The notes under the pieces were generated by a model. It was not told the DNA's origin, ran no database searches, and was given only the letters and a program-made list of their open reading frames with translations. A stretch of 64,000 bases of DNA from assembly GCA_963721385.1 (NCBI GenBank), contig CAVRJB010000019.1, positions 806,001 through 870,000 of the forward strand. Reading direction: 5' to 3'. Source of the stretch: DAOMFB01 sp963721385. GTDB lineage: Bacteria > Acidobacteriota > Thermoanaerobaculia > UBA5066. Shown here one piece after another: positions 1 through 8,985 of this stretch (positions are counted from its first letter, which is position 1; every line of letters begins with the position of its first letter). Both the position numbers and the translations under genes were made by a program.

Positions 1-280
1 GGACGACGGCGGGCGTGCCGGCCGCGAGGAGCTCGGCCTCGAGGAGGCGCGCCTGCGTCGCCGACCACCGGCGGATGGGCGACCAGCCGATCCGCTCGTA
101 GGTCTCGGCGGACTTCGGCGCCCGCGTCACGGCGATGAGGAACGCGACGAGCTGCCGGAAGGGCGCCGGGATCGAGAGGATCTCCGGGTCGGCGAAGAGC
201 TCGTAGAGGAAGGGGCGCAGCTCCTCGCGCCTCTCCGGCCCGCCGAGCTGGACGAGGAGGACTCCGGTACGGTCGGCCAC
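1..280 (-). CDS. hemH: Ferrochelatase HemH, N-terminal part, runs off the left edge
   Basis: Ferrochelatase inserts Fe2+ into protoporphyrin IX, the last step of the protoporphyrin heme branch. Only the first 93 or so residues are present. From a GTG start at 280 the protein reads MADRTGVLLVQLGGPE, followed by a stretch resembling PFLYELFADPEILSIPAP, which matches the conserved ferrochelatase N-terminus (LGGP, then PFL..LF.DP.I...P). The start lies 2 bases after the stop of hemN, so the gene is the third in a leftward hemE-hemN-hemH operon. The identification is firm; the C-terminal half and its catalytic His and Glu lie outside the window. Confidence 0.93.
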   Translation of the reverse strand, partial: MADRTGVLLVQLGGPERREELRPFLYELFADPEILSIPAPFRQLVAFLIAVTRAPKSAETYERIGWSPIRRWSATQARLLEAELLAAGTPAVV

Positions 281-282
281 GG

Positions 283-1713
283 CTAGAGCGTCCGCGAGAA
301 AATCTTCGGCGCGTCGTCTGACTTCTTTTCGAGGTAGGCGTCGAAGAGCATGGCCACGTTCCGGATGAAGATCCGTCCCATCGTCGTCACGCGGATCTCC
401 TCGCCGTTCGTCACGACCATGCCGTCGGCCACGAGCCCGGGGAGCTTCGCCGTGGCGCTCGCGAAGGTCTCGTCGAACGACTTGAGGCCGAACTCCTTCT
501 CGATCTCGCGCTTCTTGACGACGCAGTGGCAGAGGAGCCTCGTGATGACCTCGCGGCGGAGAACGTCGTCGGGCGTCAGCCGCCAGCCGCGGATCGTCGA
601 GAAGCGTCCTTCCGCGGCCGCCAGGTGGTATTCGGCGTAGTCCTTCGTGTTCTGCACGTACGAGTCGTCCACGGAGCCGATCGACGAGATGCCGAGGCCG
701 TAGAGGTCGCATCCGGCCCGGGTCGTGTAGCCCTGGAAGTTGCGGTAAAGCGTCCGGTCGTTCTGGGCCTTCACGATCTCGTCGTGCGGAAGGGCGAAGT
801 GGTCCATGCCGATGTAGACGTACCCCGCCTTCACGAACCGCTCGATCCCCGAGACGAAGATCGCGAACTTCTCGGTCCCCTCCGGCAGGTGGGCCGCGAG
901 GACGCGCTGCGGCTTCTTCAGCCACGGCACGTGGGCGTAGGAGTACATCGCGACCCGGTCCGGTTTCAGGGTGATGACCTGCTCGACGCTCTCCGCGAAG
1001 ACGGCGCGGCGCTGGCCGGGGAGGCCGTAGATCATGTCGATGTTCACCGACTGGTACCCGAGGGCGCGGGCCGCGTCGACGAGCCCTTTCGTCAGGTCGA
1101 AGGGCTGCACGCGGTTGACCAGCTCCTGGACCTCGGGGTCGAAGTCCTGCACGCCCATCGAAACGCGGTTGAATCCGCGCCTCCGGAGGACCGCGAGGTG
1201 CTCCGGCGTCGTCACGCGCGGGTCGATCTCGACGGAGACCTCGGCGTCCTTCGCCGGCGGGAAAGCCTCGAGAACGTGCTGCGCGAGGCGGTCCGCCTGC
1301 GCGGGCGTCAGGTAGGTCGGCGTGCCGCCGCCCCAGTGGACCTGCTCGATCTTCCGGCCGGGGGCGATCTTCGTCGCGAGGTGATCGATCTCCCGGTGCA
1401 GGTCGGCGAGGTACCCCTCGATCTCCTCGCGCCCTTCTCCCTTTCGGTCCGGCTTCGGGACGATCTTCATGAAGCAGCCGCAGAACCAGCACTGCTCGTC
1501 GCAGAACGGGAGGTGGACGTAGAGCGAGACGGGGCGTCCCGCGGCGTTCGCCCGGACGCACGCGGCCTCGTATTCGGCCGCCCGGACCGAGTCGCTCCAC
1601 TCGGGCGCGGTCGGGTAGGAGGTGTAGCGGGGCCCCTGAACGTTGTACTTGTCCAGAAGCTCCGTCGTCATCGGGATCGTCTCGCCGCGAAGGCGGATGG
1701 GGATGGCGCTCAT
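283..1713 (-). CDS. hemN: Oxygen-independent coproporphyrinogen III dehydrogenase HemN
   Basis: This radical SAM enzyme oxidatively decarboxylates coproporphyrinogen III to protoporphyrinogen IX without oxygen. The protein has 476 residues. The 4Fe-4S motif is Cys71-x3-Cys75-x2-Cys78 followed by GC, as in true HemN rather than HemW. The N-terminus carries the diagnostic GPRYTSYPTAPEW segment, and VHWGGGTPTYL and the C-terminal HemN domain are present. Its ATG overlaps the hemE stop by 4 bases (ATGA), so translation is probably coupled. A second Met at residue 15 (MTTELLDKYN) is an alternative start. No oxygen-dependent HemF is seen in the window, in keeping with anaerobic or microaerobic capacity. 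Confidence 0.96.
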   Translation of the reverse strand: MSAIPIRLRGETIPMTTELLDKYNVQGPRYTSYPTAPEWSDSVRAAEYEAACVRANAAGRPVSLYVHLPFCDEQCWFCGCFMKIVPKPDRKGEGREEIEGYLADLHREIDHLATKIAPGRKIEQVHWGGGTPTYLTPAQADRLAQHVLEAFPPAKDAEVSVEIDPRVTTPEHLAVLRRRGFNRVSMGVQDFDPEVQELVNRVQPFDLTKGLVDAARALGYQSVNIDMIYGLPGQRRAVFAESVEQVITLKPDRVAMYSYAHVPWLKKPQRVLAAHLPEGTEKFAIFVSGIERFVKAGYVYIGMDHFALPHDEIVKAQNDRTLYRNFQGYTTRAGCDLYGLGISSIGSVDDSYVQNTKDYAEYHLAAAEGRFSTIRGWRLTPDDVLRREVITRLLCHCVVKKREIEKEFGLKSFDETFASATAKLPGLVADGMVVTNGEEIRVTTMGRIFIRNVAMLFDAYLEKKSDDAPKIFSRTL

Positions 1714-2754
1714 AGCGGCGCACGCGCGGCCGCGACGAAGGCGGCCACGTTCTCGGGGGGCGTCGGCGGAAGGATGCCGTGGCCGAGGTTGAGGATGTGC
1801 CCGACCGGGCCGGCGCTCTTCCGGGCCGCGAGGGCGGCGGCAGTGACGGCCTCGGGCGAGCCGAGGAGGACGCCGGGATCGACGTTCCCCTGCAGGGCCT
1901 TTCCGCCGCTCCGCGCGCGCGCCTCGTCGAGCAGGCAGCTTCCAGTCGACCGAGATCACGTCGACGGGCATCCGGGCGAAGGAGTCGATCAGGTGCGAGG
2001 AGCCCGACGCGAAGTGGACGACCGGGACCTGTCCGCGCCGCGGCAGGTGCGACAGGAGCCGCTCCGTGGCGGGGCGGGCGAAGCGGTCGTAGTCCTCGCG
2101 CGAAAGCTCGCCGGCCCAGGAGTCGAAGACCTGGACGACGTCGGCTCCCGCTTCGACCTGGGCCGCGAGGTACTTCCCGCAGGCGTCCGCGAGCCGGTTC
2201 AGCAGCTCCTCGAGGACCTTCGGCTCGCGGTGCATCAGCGTCTTGACGTGGACGAACGACTTCGACGAGCCGCCCTCGATCGCGTACGTGGCGAGGGTCC
2301 ACGGGGCCCCGCAGAAGCCGATCGTCGCGGCCTGGTCGTGGAAGTCGCGCCTCAGCCCGCGGTGAATCTCCATGACGAACGCCGTCTCGACGTTCGGGTC
2401 GAAGTCGCGGAGCCTGGCGACGTCGGCGGCCGTCCGGATCGGCTCGGGCAGCTGCGGCCCCCCCTCGTCGAGCCGGACCTCGATCCCCATCGGCGGGAGG
2501 GGGATGAGGATGTCGGAGAAGAAGACGACGCCGTCCATGCCGAAGCGGCGAAAGGGCTGCAGCGTCACCTCGATGGCGGCCGGGACGTCCCGGCAGAGCT
2601 CCAGGAACTTCAGCCGCTTCCGGACGTCGCGGTACTCCGGCAGGTAGCGCCCGGCCTGCCTCATGAGCCAGACCGGCGGCCGGTCGACCGGGCGGCCGAA
2701 CGCCGCGTCGACAAACCGTCTCCGCGACGGAAGATTCCTGGGATCGACCCCCAC
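1710..2754 (-). CDS. hemE: Uroporphyrinogen decarboxylase HemE, with a +1 frameshift near 1935
   Basis: HemE decarboxylates the four acetate groups of uroporphyrinogen III to give coproporphyrinogen III. The start is GTG at 2754. The N-terminus has the substrate-binding PVWLMRQAGRYLPEYR signature, then FSDILIP and GFCGAPWTLATY. Near 1935 one extra base (minus strand ctgccTgctcgac) breaks the frame after VISVDWKLP. In the next frame the C-terminus resumes as LDEARARSGGKALQGNVDP, then GHILNLGHGILP, and ends at 1710. Removing one base gives exactly 348 codons. Without correction the frame runs on into hemN and mimics a HemE-HemN fusion. A TAACCT hexamer ends 6 bases before the start, suggesting a leaderless message. 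Confidence 0.93.
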
Positions 2755-2822
2755 GAGCCGAGGTTATCAGGAGACAGCGGGTTCCGGCGCCGCCGGCCGG
2801 CGCGTCCCTATAATCGCCGCCT
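2755..2822. promoter_or_regulatory. Divergent promoter region of the hem cluster
   Basis: This 68-base gap separates the start codons of hemE (leftward) and the HemX-like gene (rightward). A perfect TATAAT at 2809-2814 lies 8 bases before the rightward GTG. A TAACCT on the minus strand (2766-2761) lies 6 bases before the hemE GTG. With normal -10 geometry both messages would begin at or within a base or two of the start codon, so both may be leaderless. No convincing -35 box is visible on either side. The hexamers are seen; the leaderless reading is inference. Confidence 0.6.
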
Positions 2823-3680
2823 GTGACAGTTGTGCCTCCCGTCGCCTCCCTCGCCTCGATCTTCGGCGTGGGAGCCCTTCTCCTCTACGTCCTCTCGGCG
2901 ACGCTCTACATCCTGAACCTCTATCGCCCGTCCGTCTCGGCCGGCCGGCTCGCGACCCTGTCCGCCGCCCTCGGCGCGGCGCTCAACTTCGCGGCGCTCT
3001 ACGCGCGGTCCGTCGAGCTCCAGAGCGTGCCGTACCGGGACCTGATGGGGTCGATGAAGCTCTTCGGCTTCTTCCTCGCCGCGCTGAACGTCGTCCTCGA
3101 GCTGCGGCACAAGGACCGCTCGCTCGGGCCGTTCCTGATGCCCGCCGCGCTCGTCTTCATGGTCCTCGCGCTCCTCGAAACGCCGGTCGCGAAAGAGCCC
3201 TCGGCGATGCTGCGCGGCTCGGTTTTCGCGCTGCATGTCACCCTGAACATGCTCTCGTATGCGGCGTTCGCGGTGGCCTGCGCCCTCTCGCTGCTCTATC
3301 TCTCGGTCGGCCGCGCCCTGAAGAGCCGCGCGTCGAAGACGCTGGCGGGGCCGACGTCCCGCCTCCCGACGCTCGGGTACCTCGAGCGGGCCACGCGGAC
3401 GTCGCTGGGCGTCGGCGTCGTGACACTGGTTGTCGGCCTCGCCTGCGGCTTCTACTGGGCCTCGCACGTCTGGAGCGGACAGGGGCTCCGCTGGGGGCTG
3501 GACCCGAAGGTCTGGATGGCCGTCGGGACGCTGGTCTTCTATCTCGTCGTCTTCATCCGCGCGCGGCGCGGCGCGGCGCCCGTCACGACGGCGCGCCTCT
3601 CCGTGATCGGCTTCCTCCTCGTCCTCTTCTCCTACACCGCCGTCAACCTGCTCGTCAGCAGGCTCCACGTCTTCGCATGA
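2823..3680 (+). CDS. CcsA/CcmC/HemX-like cytochrome c assembly membrane protein
   Basis: A 285-residue integral membrane protein with about eight hydrophobic segments. It has features of the cytochrome c assembly (CcsA/HemX) family, including the HVTLNMLSYAAFAVACALS helix and the late GFYWASHVWSG and DPKVWMAVGTLVFY segments. Members found beside hemA are usually called HemX and are thought to influence HemA or heme handling at the membrane; CcsA members handle heme in cytochrome c maturation. The gene opens the rightward operon and its TGA overlaps the hemA ATG by 4 bases. GTG at 2823 fits the adjacent -10 box; GTG at 2832 is an alternative. The family is confident; HemX versus CcsA role is not decided. 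Confidence 0.82.
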   Translation: MTVVPPVASLASIFGVGALLLYVLSATLYILNLYRPSVSAGRLATLSAALGAALNFAALYARSVELQSVPYRDLMGSMKLFGFFLAALNVVLELRHKDRSLGPFLMPAALVFMVLALLETPVAKEPSAMLRGSVFALHVTLNMLSYAAFAVACALSLLYLSVGRALKSRASKTLAGPTSRLPTLGYLERATRTSLGVGVVTLVVGLACGFYWASHVWSGQGLRWGLDPKVWMAVGTLVFYLVVFIRARRGAAPVTTARLSVIGFLLVLFSYTAVNLLVSRLHVFA

Positions 3681-4951
3681 ATCTTGTCTTCGTCGGGTGG
3701 AACCACCAGGGGACGCCGCTCGACGTGCGGGAGCGGATCGCCTTCACGCCGGAGCGGGCGAAGGAGGCGATGCAGCGCCTCTTCTCCGAGAAGATCCTGA
3801 CCGAGGGCGCCATCGTCGCCACCTGCAACCGGTCGGAGGTCTACGGCCTGACGGACCGGGAGGACGACCTCGACGCGCTCTCGACGTTTTTCTCGCGCTT
3901 CCACCAGGTGGACGAGGTCGTCCTCAGGAAATCGGCCCTCGTCGGCCGGGGGGACGAGACGGCGCGGCACCTCTTCCGCGTGGCGGCGGGCCTCGACTCG
4001 ATGGTCCTCGGCGAGGCGCAGATCCTCGGCCAGATCCGGGACGCCCACAAGCTCGCCGCCGAGGCGGGAGCGACCCATGCCGTCACGAACCGGCTCTTCA
4101 TGTCGGCGATCGAGTGCGGACGAAAGGTCCGGAACGAAACGGCGCTCGGCCTCCGGCCGACGTCGGTCCCCGGCATCGCGCTTCTTCTCGTCGGGCGCAT
4201 TTTCGAGGAGCTGGCCGGACGCCGGGTCCTCGTCGTCGGCGCGGGCGAGACGGCCGAGCTGACGGCCCGACTCCTCGTCGAGAACGGCGCCACCGACATC
4301 CGCGTCACGAACCGGTCGCCGGAGAAGGCGGCGGCCCTGGCGGCGTCGGTCGGCGGGACGGCGGTCCCGTGGGACGGCCGCGTCTCGGCGGCTGCCGACG
4401 CGGACCTCCTTCTCTCGGCCACCGGCGCGCCCGAGCCGGTCATCGGCGTCAAGGCGCTGGCGTGGGCGCGGCAGAAGGCGAAGCGGCGCGGGCCGCTCCT
4501 GATCCTCGACCTCGCCGTCCCGCGCGACGTCGAGGTCGCGGTGGACGAGCTCTCCGACATCTACCGGTACGACGTCGACGCCCTGAACGAGCTCGCGGCC
4601 CAGAACACCGAGGCCCGCCGGGCCGAGGTTCCGAAAGCGGAGGCCGTGGTCGAAGAGGCGGTGGGGAAGTTCCGCGACTGGTACAGCGGCCTGACGCACG
4701 TGGAGGTCCTGAAGGGGCTCCGCACCCGGCTCGAGGCGATCCGCCGGCAGGAGCTGGAGAGCTACCACGGAAAGGTCGCCGCCCTCGGGCCGGACGCCGA
4801 GAAGATCGTCGACCGGCTGACCGATTCGATCGTCGCCAAGATCCTCCACCACCCGACGCTCGGCCTGAAGGAGGGGGACGCCTCGGAACGGCTCGAGAAG
4901 GCCGCCGCGGTCCGGTCCCTCTTCAAGCTCGACCCGCCGGAGAGCTCATGA
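3677..4951 (+). CDS. hemA: Glutamyl-tRNA reductase HemA
   Basis: HemA reduces the glutamate of glutamyl-tRNA(Glu) to glutamate-1-semialdehyde with NADPH, the committed step of the C5 heme pathway. The protein has 424 residues. The catalytic nucleophile is Cys50 in ATCNRSEVY. An NADPH-binding Rossmann segment (RVLVVGAGETAELTA) follows, and a C-terminal helical dimerisation domain ends in SLFKLDPPESS. The start codon overlaps the upstream HemX-like gene and the stop overlaps hemC, each by 4 bases, so the genes are likely translated as a chain. Confidence 0.97.
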   Translation: MNLVFVGWNHQGTPLDVRERIAFTPERAKEAMQRLFSEKILTEGAIVATCNRSEVYGLTDREDDLDALSTFFSRFHQVDEVVLRKSALVGRGDETARHLFRVAAGLDSMVLGEAQILGQIRDAHKLAAEAGATHAVTNRLFMSAIECGRKVRNETALGLRPTSVPGIALLLVGRIFEELAGRRVLVVGAGETAELTARLLVENGATDIRVTNRSPEKAAALAASVGGTAVPWDGRVSAAADADLLLSATGAPEPVIGVKALAWARQKAKRRGPLLILDLAVPRDVEVAVDELSDIYRYDVDALNELAAQNTEARRAEVPKAEAVVEEAVGKFRDWYSGLTHVEVLKGLRTRLEAIRRQELESYHGKVAALGPDAEKIVDRLTDSIVAKILHHPTLGLKEGDASERLEKAAAVRSLFKLDPPESS

Positions 4952-5910
4952 CCGCGCCGCTTCGGATGGGGACGCGCGCGAGCGCTCTCGCCCGTGCCCA
5001 GTCGTCCGCCGCCGCCGCCGAGCTGACCCGCGCGACGGGGATTCCCGTCGAGGTCGTCCTCGTCAGGACGCTGGGCGACCAGCTCTCGACCGAGGGGAAG
5101 GCCCCGCCGGGGGGCGACGAGGCGGGAGTCTTCACGCGCGCCCTCGACGAGGCGCTCCGGAAGGGAGAGATCGACTTCGCGGTCCACTCCCTGAAGGACG
5201 TCCCGACGGTTCCGTCCGCCGACCTCCTCCTCGCGGCCGTCCCGCGCCGGGCCGACGTCCGCGACGCCCTCGTCGTCGCCCGCCGTGTGGGAGCGTCGGG
5301 GGTCGCCACACTCCAGGCTCTTCCGAAGGACGCCCGCGTCGCCACGTCCAGCCCGCGCCGAGTGGCCCAGATCCGCCGCCTCCGCCCCGACCTGACCGCC
5401 GTGGCGATGGCGGGGAACGTCGACACGCGGCTCGGCCGGCTCGAGGAAGGGCGGGCCGAGGCGCTCCTCCTCGCCTGCGCCGGCCTCGACCGGCTCGCGA
5501 AGGGCGGCGTCATCTCGCGCCGCCTCCCGCCCGAGGAGCTTCTCCCCGCGCCGGCCCAGGGGGCGCTGGCGATGGTCTGCCGCGCGGACGACGCGCGCGC
5601 CCGGGCGGCCCTCGCGACGCAGGACGACCTCGCCGCGCACGCCACCGCCGAGGCAGAGCGCTCGCTCCTCCACCACCTGCGGGGCGGCTGCCGGGCGCCC
5701 GTCGGCGCGCTCGCGACTCTCGAGTCGGGCGTTCTCCGGCTGCGGGGACGCGTCCTCTCGCTCGACGGCAGCGAATGCCTCGAGGACGAGGCCTCGGGCC
5801 GCGCGGCCACCGTCGCTGACGCGGTCGCCGTCGGAAAGGCCCTCGCCGAGAAGCTCCTCGCGCGGGGGGCTACGCGCCTCGTCGACGCGGCGCGGGCGGC
5901 GGGGCTCTGA
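4948..5910 (+). CDS. hemC: Hydroxymethylbilane synthase (porphobilinogen deaminase) HemC
   Basis: HemC joins four porphobilinogen units into hydroxymethylbilane on a dipyrromethane cofactor. The protein has 320 residues, normal for the family. The cofactor-bearing residue is Cys248 in HLRGGCRAPVGA. The substrate-site arginines lie in ATSSPRRVAQIRR and the catalytic Asp region in FAVHSLKDVPT. The start ATG overlaps the hemA stop by 4 bases, and the hemD start follows the stop by 11 bases. Confidence 0.97.
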   Translation: MTAPLRMGTRASALARAQSSAAAAELTRATGIPVEVVLVRTLGDQLSTEGKAPPGGDEAGVFTRALDEALRKGEIDFAVHSLKDVPTVPSADLLLAAVPRRADVRDALVVARRVGASGVATLQALPKDARVATSSPRRVAQIRRLRPDLTAVAMAGNVDTRLGRLEEGRAEALLLACAGLDRLAKGGVISRRLPPEELLPAPAQGALAMVCRADDARARAALATQDDLAAHATAEAERSLLHHLRGGCRAPVGALATLESGVLRLRGRVLSLDGSECLEDEASGRAATVADAVAVGKALAEKLLARGATRLVDAARAAGL

Positions 5911-5921
5911 CGCCGGAGACG

Positions 5922-6677
5922 ATGAAGAGGATCCTGGTCCTCCGTTCGGGCGGGGCCCAGCTTCCACGGGCGGCCGAAGGCGCGCCCGACGTCGTCCTCC
6001 TCGCCACGCACGAGGTTGTCCCCGTCGAGGCCGGGGTCGCGGCCGCGCTGGCGTTCGAAGCGCGCGGCGCGACGGCGATCGTCTCCTCGAAGGTGACGGT
6101 CGACGTCCTTCGGACTCCACGAGCGGGCGAGTTCTGGCGCCGCCCGTTCGCGGCTGTTCTCGCTGTCGGAGAAGAAACCGCCCGCGATCTCCGGAACGCG
6201 GGAGCGGCGACGCCGGTCGTCCCCGCGACGCCGGGGGCCGCCGGCGTCCTCGAGCACCTGAAGGGGAAGAAGGCCCTCGGCCTCCGGATCCTCTGGCCCC
6301 GCGGCGCCGACGCCGATGCGGCTCCCGTCGAGGAGCTCCGCGCCCGCGGCGCCGACATCGCGGCCCCGGTCGTTTACGAGAAACGCCCGCGGAGCCTCGC
6401 CATCGACGCGGCGGCGAAGGTGTTGCTCGAGGACTTCCGGGCCGGCGGCTTCGGGGCCGTGGCGGTCGGCTCGATGGCCGCCCTCGACGTCCTCTTCGCC
6501 GCCCTCGGGGACCCCGCGCCCGCCGAACTCCCGCAAGTAAGATGGGGCGTTCTGGGGCCGGAAACGGCGCGCGCCTTCGAGGCCCGCGGCCTCCCCGCGC
6601 CGGCCGTCCCCGCGCGCGCGCGCCTCTCGGACCTGATCGACCGCCTGCGACACGACATCGGGAGTCAAACGACATGA
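5922..6677 (+). CDS. hemD: Uroporphyrinogen-III synthase HemD
   Basis: HemD closes hydroxymethylbilane with inversion of ring D to give uroporphyrinogen III. The 251-residue protein is of normal size for this poorly conserved family. It has the two-lobed pattern, with AIVSSKVTVDVL in the first lobe and GAVAVGSMAALDVL near the end of the second, where the family normally has a conserved T/S-S pair. Position between hemC and hemB supports the call as strongly as the sequence. A GGAG box sits 5 bases before the ATG. The stop overlaps the hemB ATG by 4 bases. Confidence 0.88.
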   Translation: MKRILVLRSGGAQLPRAAEGAPDVVLLATHEVVPVEAGVAAALAFEARGATAIVSSKVTVDVLRTPRAGEFWRRPFAAVLAVGEETARDLRNAGAATPVVPATPGAAGVLEHLKGKKALGLRILWPRGADADAAPVEELRARGADIAAPVVYEKRPRSLAIDAAAKVLLEDFRAGGFGAVAVGSMAALDVLFAALGDPAPAELPQVRWGVLGPETARAFEARGLPAPAVPARARLSDLIDRLRHDIGSQTT

Positions 6678-7645
6678 GCTTTCCCCTCCACCGCTACCGC
6701 CGCCTCCGCCTCACCGAATCGCTTCGCGAGATGGTCCGCGAGACGACGCTCTCGCCGTCGGACTTCATCGCGCCCCTCTTCGTCGTCCCGGGGAAAGGCG
6801 TCCGGCAGCCCGTCCCGTCGATGCCGGGGGTGGACCGGACCTCGGCGGACCTCGCCGGGAAGGACGCGAAGGCGCTCTTCTCGCTCGGCGTGAAGTCGGT
6901 GATCCTCTTCGGCATTCCGGACCGGAAGGACGCCCGCGGCACGTCGTCGGCCGATCCGGAGGGGCCGGTCTGCCAGGCCGTGAAGGCGATCAAGGGCGAG
7001 AGCCCGGGGACGGTCGTGATGACCGACATCTGCCTCTGCGAGTACACCGACCACGGCCACTGCGGAGTCCTGAAAGGCGAGTACGTCGAGAACGACCCGA
7101 CGCTCGAGATCCTCGCCGACGAGGCGCTCGCGCACGCGAAGGCCGGCGCCGACGTCGTCGCGCCGTCGGACATGATGGACGGCCGCGTCGGCGCGATCCG
7201 GAAGAAGCTCGACGTGAATGGATTCCTGAACGTCCCGATCCTCGCGTATGCCGCCAAGTACGCCTCCGGTTTCTACGGCCCGTTCCGCGACGCGGCCGAG
7301 TCGACGCCGTCGTTCGGCGACCGGCGCGCCTACCAGATGGACCCCGCGAACGTCCGCGAGGCGGTGAAGGAGGTCCTCTCCGACATCGACGAAGGGGCCG
7401 ACCTCGTGATGGTGAAGCCGGCCATGGCGTACCTCGACGTCGTCCGGGCCGTCAAAGAAGCGACGAACGTCCCGGTCGCGGCCTACAACGTCTCGGGCGA
7501 GTACGCGATGGTGAAGGCGGCCGAGCGGAACGGCTGGATCGACGGGAAGCGCGTGACGCTGGAGATCCTGACCTCCATCCGGCGGGCCGGCGCGGACCTG
7601 ATCCTGACCTACCACGCGAAGGAGGCCGCGACGTGGCTGGCGTGA
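6674..7645 (+). CDS. hemB: Delta-aminolevulinic acid dehydratase (porphobilinogen synthase) HemB
   Basis: HemB condenses two 5-aminolevulinate molecules into porphobilinogen. The protein has 323 residues. Both active-site lysines are present: Lys195 in AYAAKYASGFYGP, and the Schiff-base Lys248 in LVMVKPAMAYLD. The active-site zinc cysteines are Cys120, Cys122 and Cys130 in DICLCEYTDHGHCG, so this is a zinc-type enzyme rather than the Asp-rich magnesium type. The gene overlaps hemD upstream and hemL downstream by 4 bases each. Confidence 0.97.
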   Translation: MSFPLHRYRRLRLTESLREMVRETTLSPSDFIAPLFVVPGKGVRQPVPSMPGVDRTSADLAGKDAKALFSLGVKSVILFGIPDRKDARGTSSADPEGPVCQAVKAIKGESPGTVVMTDICLCEYTDHGHCGVLKGEYVENDPTLEILADEALAHAKAGADVVAPSDMMDGRVGAIRKKLDVNGFLNVPILAYAAKYASGFYGPFRDAAESTPSFGDRRAYQMDPANVREAVKEVLSDIDEGADLVMVKPAMAYLDVVRAVKEATNVPVAAYNVSGEYAMVKAAERNGWIDGKRVTLEILTSIRRAGADLILTYHAKEAATWLA

Positions 7646-8961
7646 GGAAGCGCCGCTTCGTCACGACACAGTCCGACCGGCTCTTCGAGAAGGCAAAGAC
7701 GCTCCTCCCCGGGGGCGTCGACTCGCCGGTCCGTTCCTTCGCGGCCGTCGGCGGCAATCCGTTCTTCGTCAAGAAGGCGGCGGGGGCCGTGATCGTCGAC
7801 GCCGACGGGAACCGCTACGTCGACTACGTGATGTCGTACGGGCCTCTGATCCTCGGCCACGGCGCGAAGGCCGTGGCGGCGGCGGTCCGCAGGGCCCTCC
7901 CACGCGGCACGTCGTACGGAGCGCCGACGAAAGCCGAGGTGGAGCTGGCCGAGCGGGTCGTCAGGGCCGTCCCCTCGATCGAGAAGATCCGCTTCGTCTC
8001 TTCCGGCACCGAAGCAACGATGTCGGCCATCCGGCTCGCCCGCGCGGCCACCGGCCGCGACCTCGTCCTCAAGTTTGCGGGCTGCTACCACGGCCACGCC
8101 GACTCGTTCCTCGTCCAGGCGGGCTCGGCCGTCGCGACGCTCGGCATCCCCGGTTCGCCCGGTGTCCCCGCGTCGCTCGCCAATCTCACCGTCACGGCCG
8201 GGTACAACGACCTCGACTCGGTCGGGCGGCTCTTCGTCGCGCACCCGAAGAAGATCGCGGTCATCGCGGTCGAGCCGGTCGCCGCCAACATGGGCGTCGT
8301 CCTCCCGAAGCCCGGGTTCCTGCAGGGGCTCCGCGAGATCGCCGACCGCGAGGGGGCGCTCCTCCTCTTCGACGAGGTGATCACGGGCTTCCGCATTGCC
8401 AGGGGAGGGGCGCAGGAGATCTACGGCGTGAAGCCGGACCTCACCTGTCTCGGCAAGATCATCGGCGGTGGCCTCCCGGTCGGCGCCTACGGCGGCCGCC
8501 GGGACCTGATGGCCCAGATCGCCCCCGACGGCCCGGTCTACCAGGCGGGGACGCTCTCGGGAAACCCGCTCGCGATGGCGGCGGGAAAAGCGATGCTCGA
8601 CTCGCTCACGCCGGCGGTCTACGCGAAGCTGGAGCGGACGTCCGCCGACCTCGAGCGGGGGATGCGGCGCGTCGCGGACGAGCTGGGCGTGTCGAAGCGG
8701 CTGACGGTCAACCGGATCGGCTCGATCCTGACGCCCTTCTTCACCCCCGGCCCGGTCGAGAATTTCGACGACGCGAAGCGGTCCGATCTCGCGGCGTTCC
8801 GGACCTGGTTCCACGCGATGCGCCGTCACGGCGTCTTCGTCGCCCCCGCCCAGTTCGAGGCGATGTTCGTCTCGACCGCGCACGGGCCGAAGGAGACCGC
8901 CGCGACCCTCAAGGCTCACCGGGCGGCGCTCGTCGAGGCGTTCGGTCTCGCCGGCGGCTGA
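7642..8961 (+). CDS. hemL: Glutamate-1-semialdehyde 2,1-aminomutase HemL
   Basis: HemL is a PLP enzyme that converts glutamate-1-semialdehyde to 5-aminolevulinate, completing the C5 route begun by HemA. From the GTG at 7642, which overlaps the hemB stop as GTGA, the protein has 439 residues; a GTG at 7633 is an alternative that adds three residues. The PLP lysine is about residue 272 in CLGKIIGGGLPVGAYGG. FVSSGTEATMSAIRLAR and LLFDEVITGFR are typical of this class III aminotransferase-fold family. It closes the core hem operon. Confidence 0.96.
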   Translation: MRKRRFVTTQSDRLFEKAKTLLPGGVDSPVRSFAAVGGNPFFVKKAAGAVIVDADGNRYVDYVMSYGPLILGHGAKAVAAAVRRALPRGTSYGAPTKAEVELAERVVRAVPSIEKIRFVSSGTEATMSAIRLARAATGRDLVLKFAGCYHGHADSFLVQAGSAVATLGIPGSPGVPASLANLTVTAGYNDLDSVGRLFVAHPKKIAVIAVEPVAANMGVVLPKPGFLQGLREIADREGALLLFDEVITGFRIARGGAQEIYGVKPDLTCLGKIIGGGLPVGAYGGRRDLMAQIAPDGPVYQAGTLSGNPLAMAAGKAMLDSLTPAVYAKLERTSADLERGMRRVADELGVSKRLTVNRIGSILTPFFTPGPVENFDDAKRSDLAAFRTWFHAMRRHGVFVAPAQFEAMFVSTAHGPKETAATLKAHRAALVEAFGLAGG

Positions 8962-8985
8962 GGCAGAGGCATCAGGAGGCGCACC

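Noticed and set aside
283..2754. An 823-residue HemE-HemN fusion protein
   Set aside because: The fusion depends on a single extra base near 1935. The true HemE C-terminus continues in the neighbouring frame and overlaps the hemN ATG by 4 bases.
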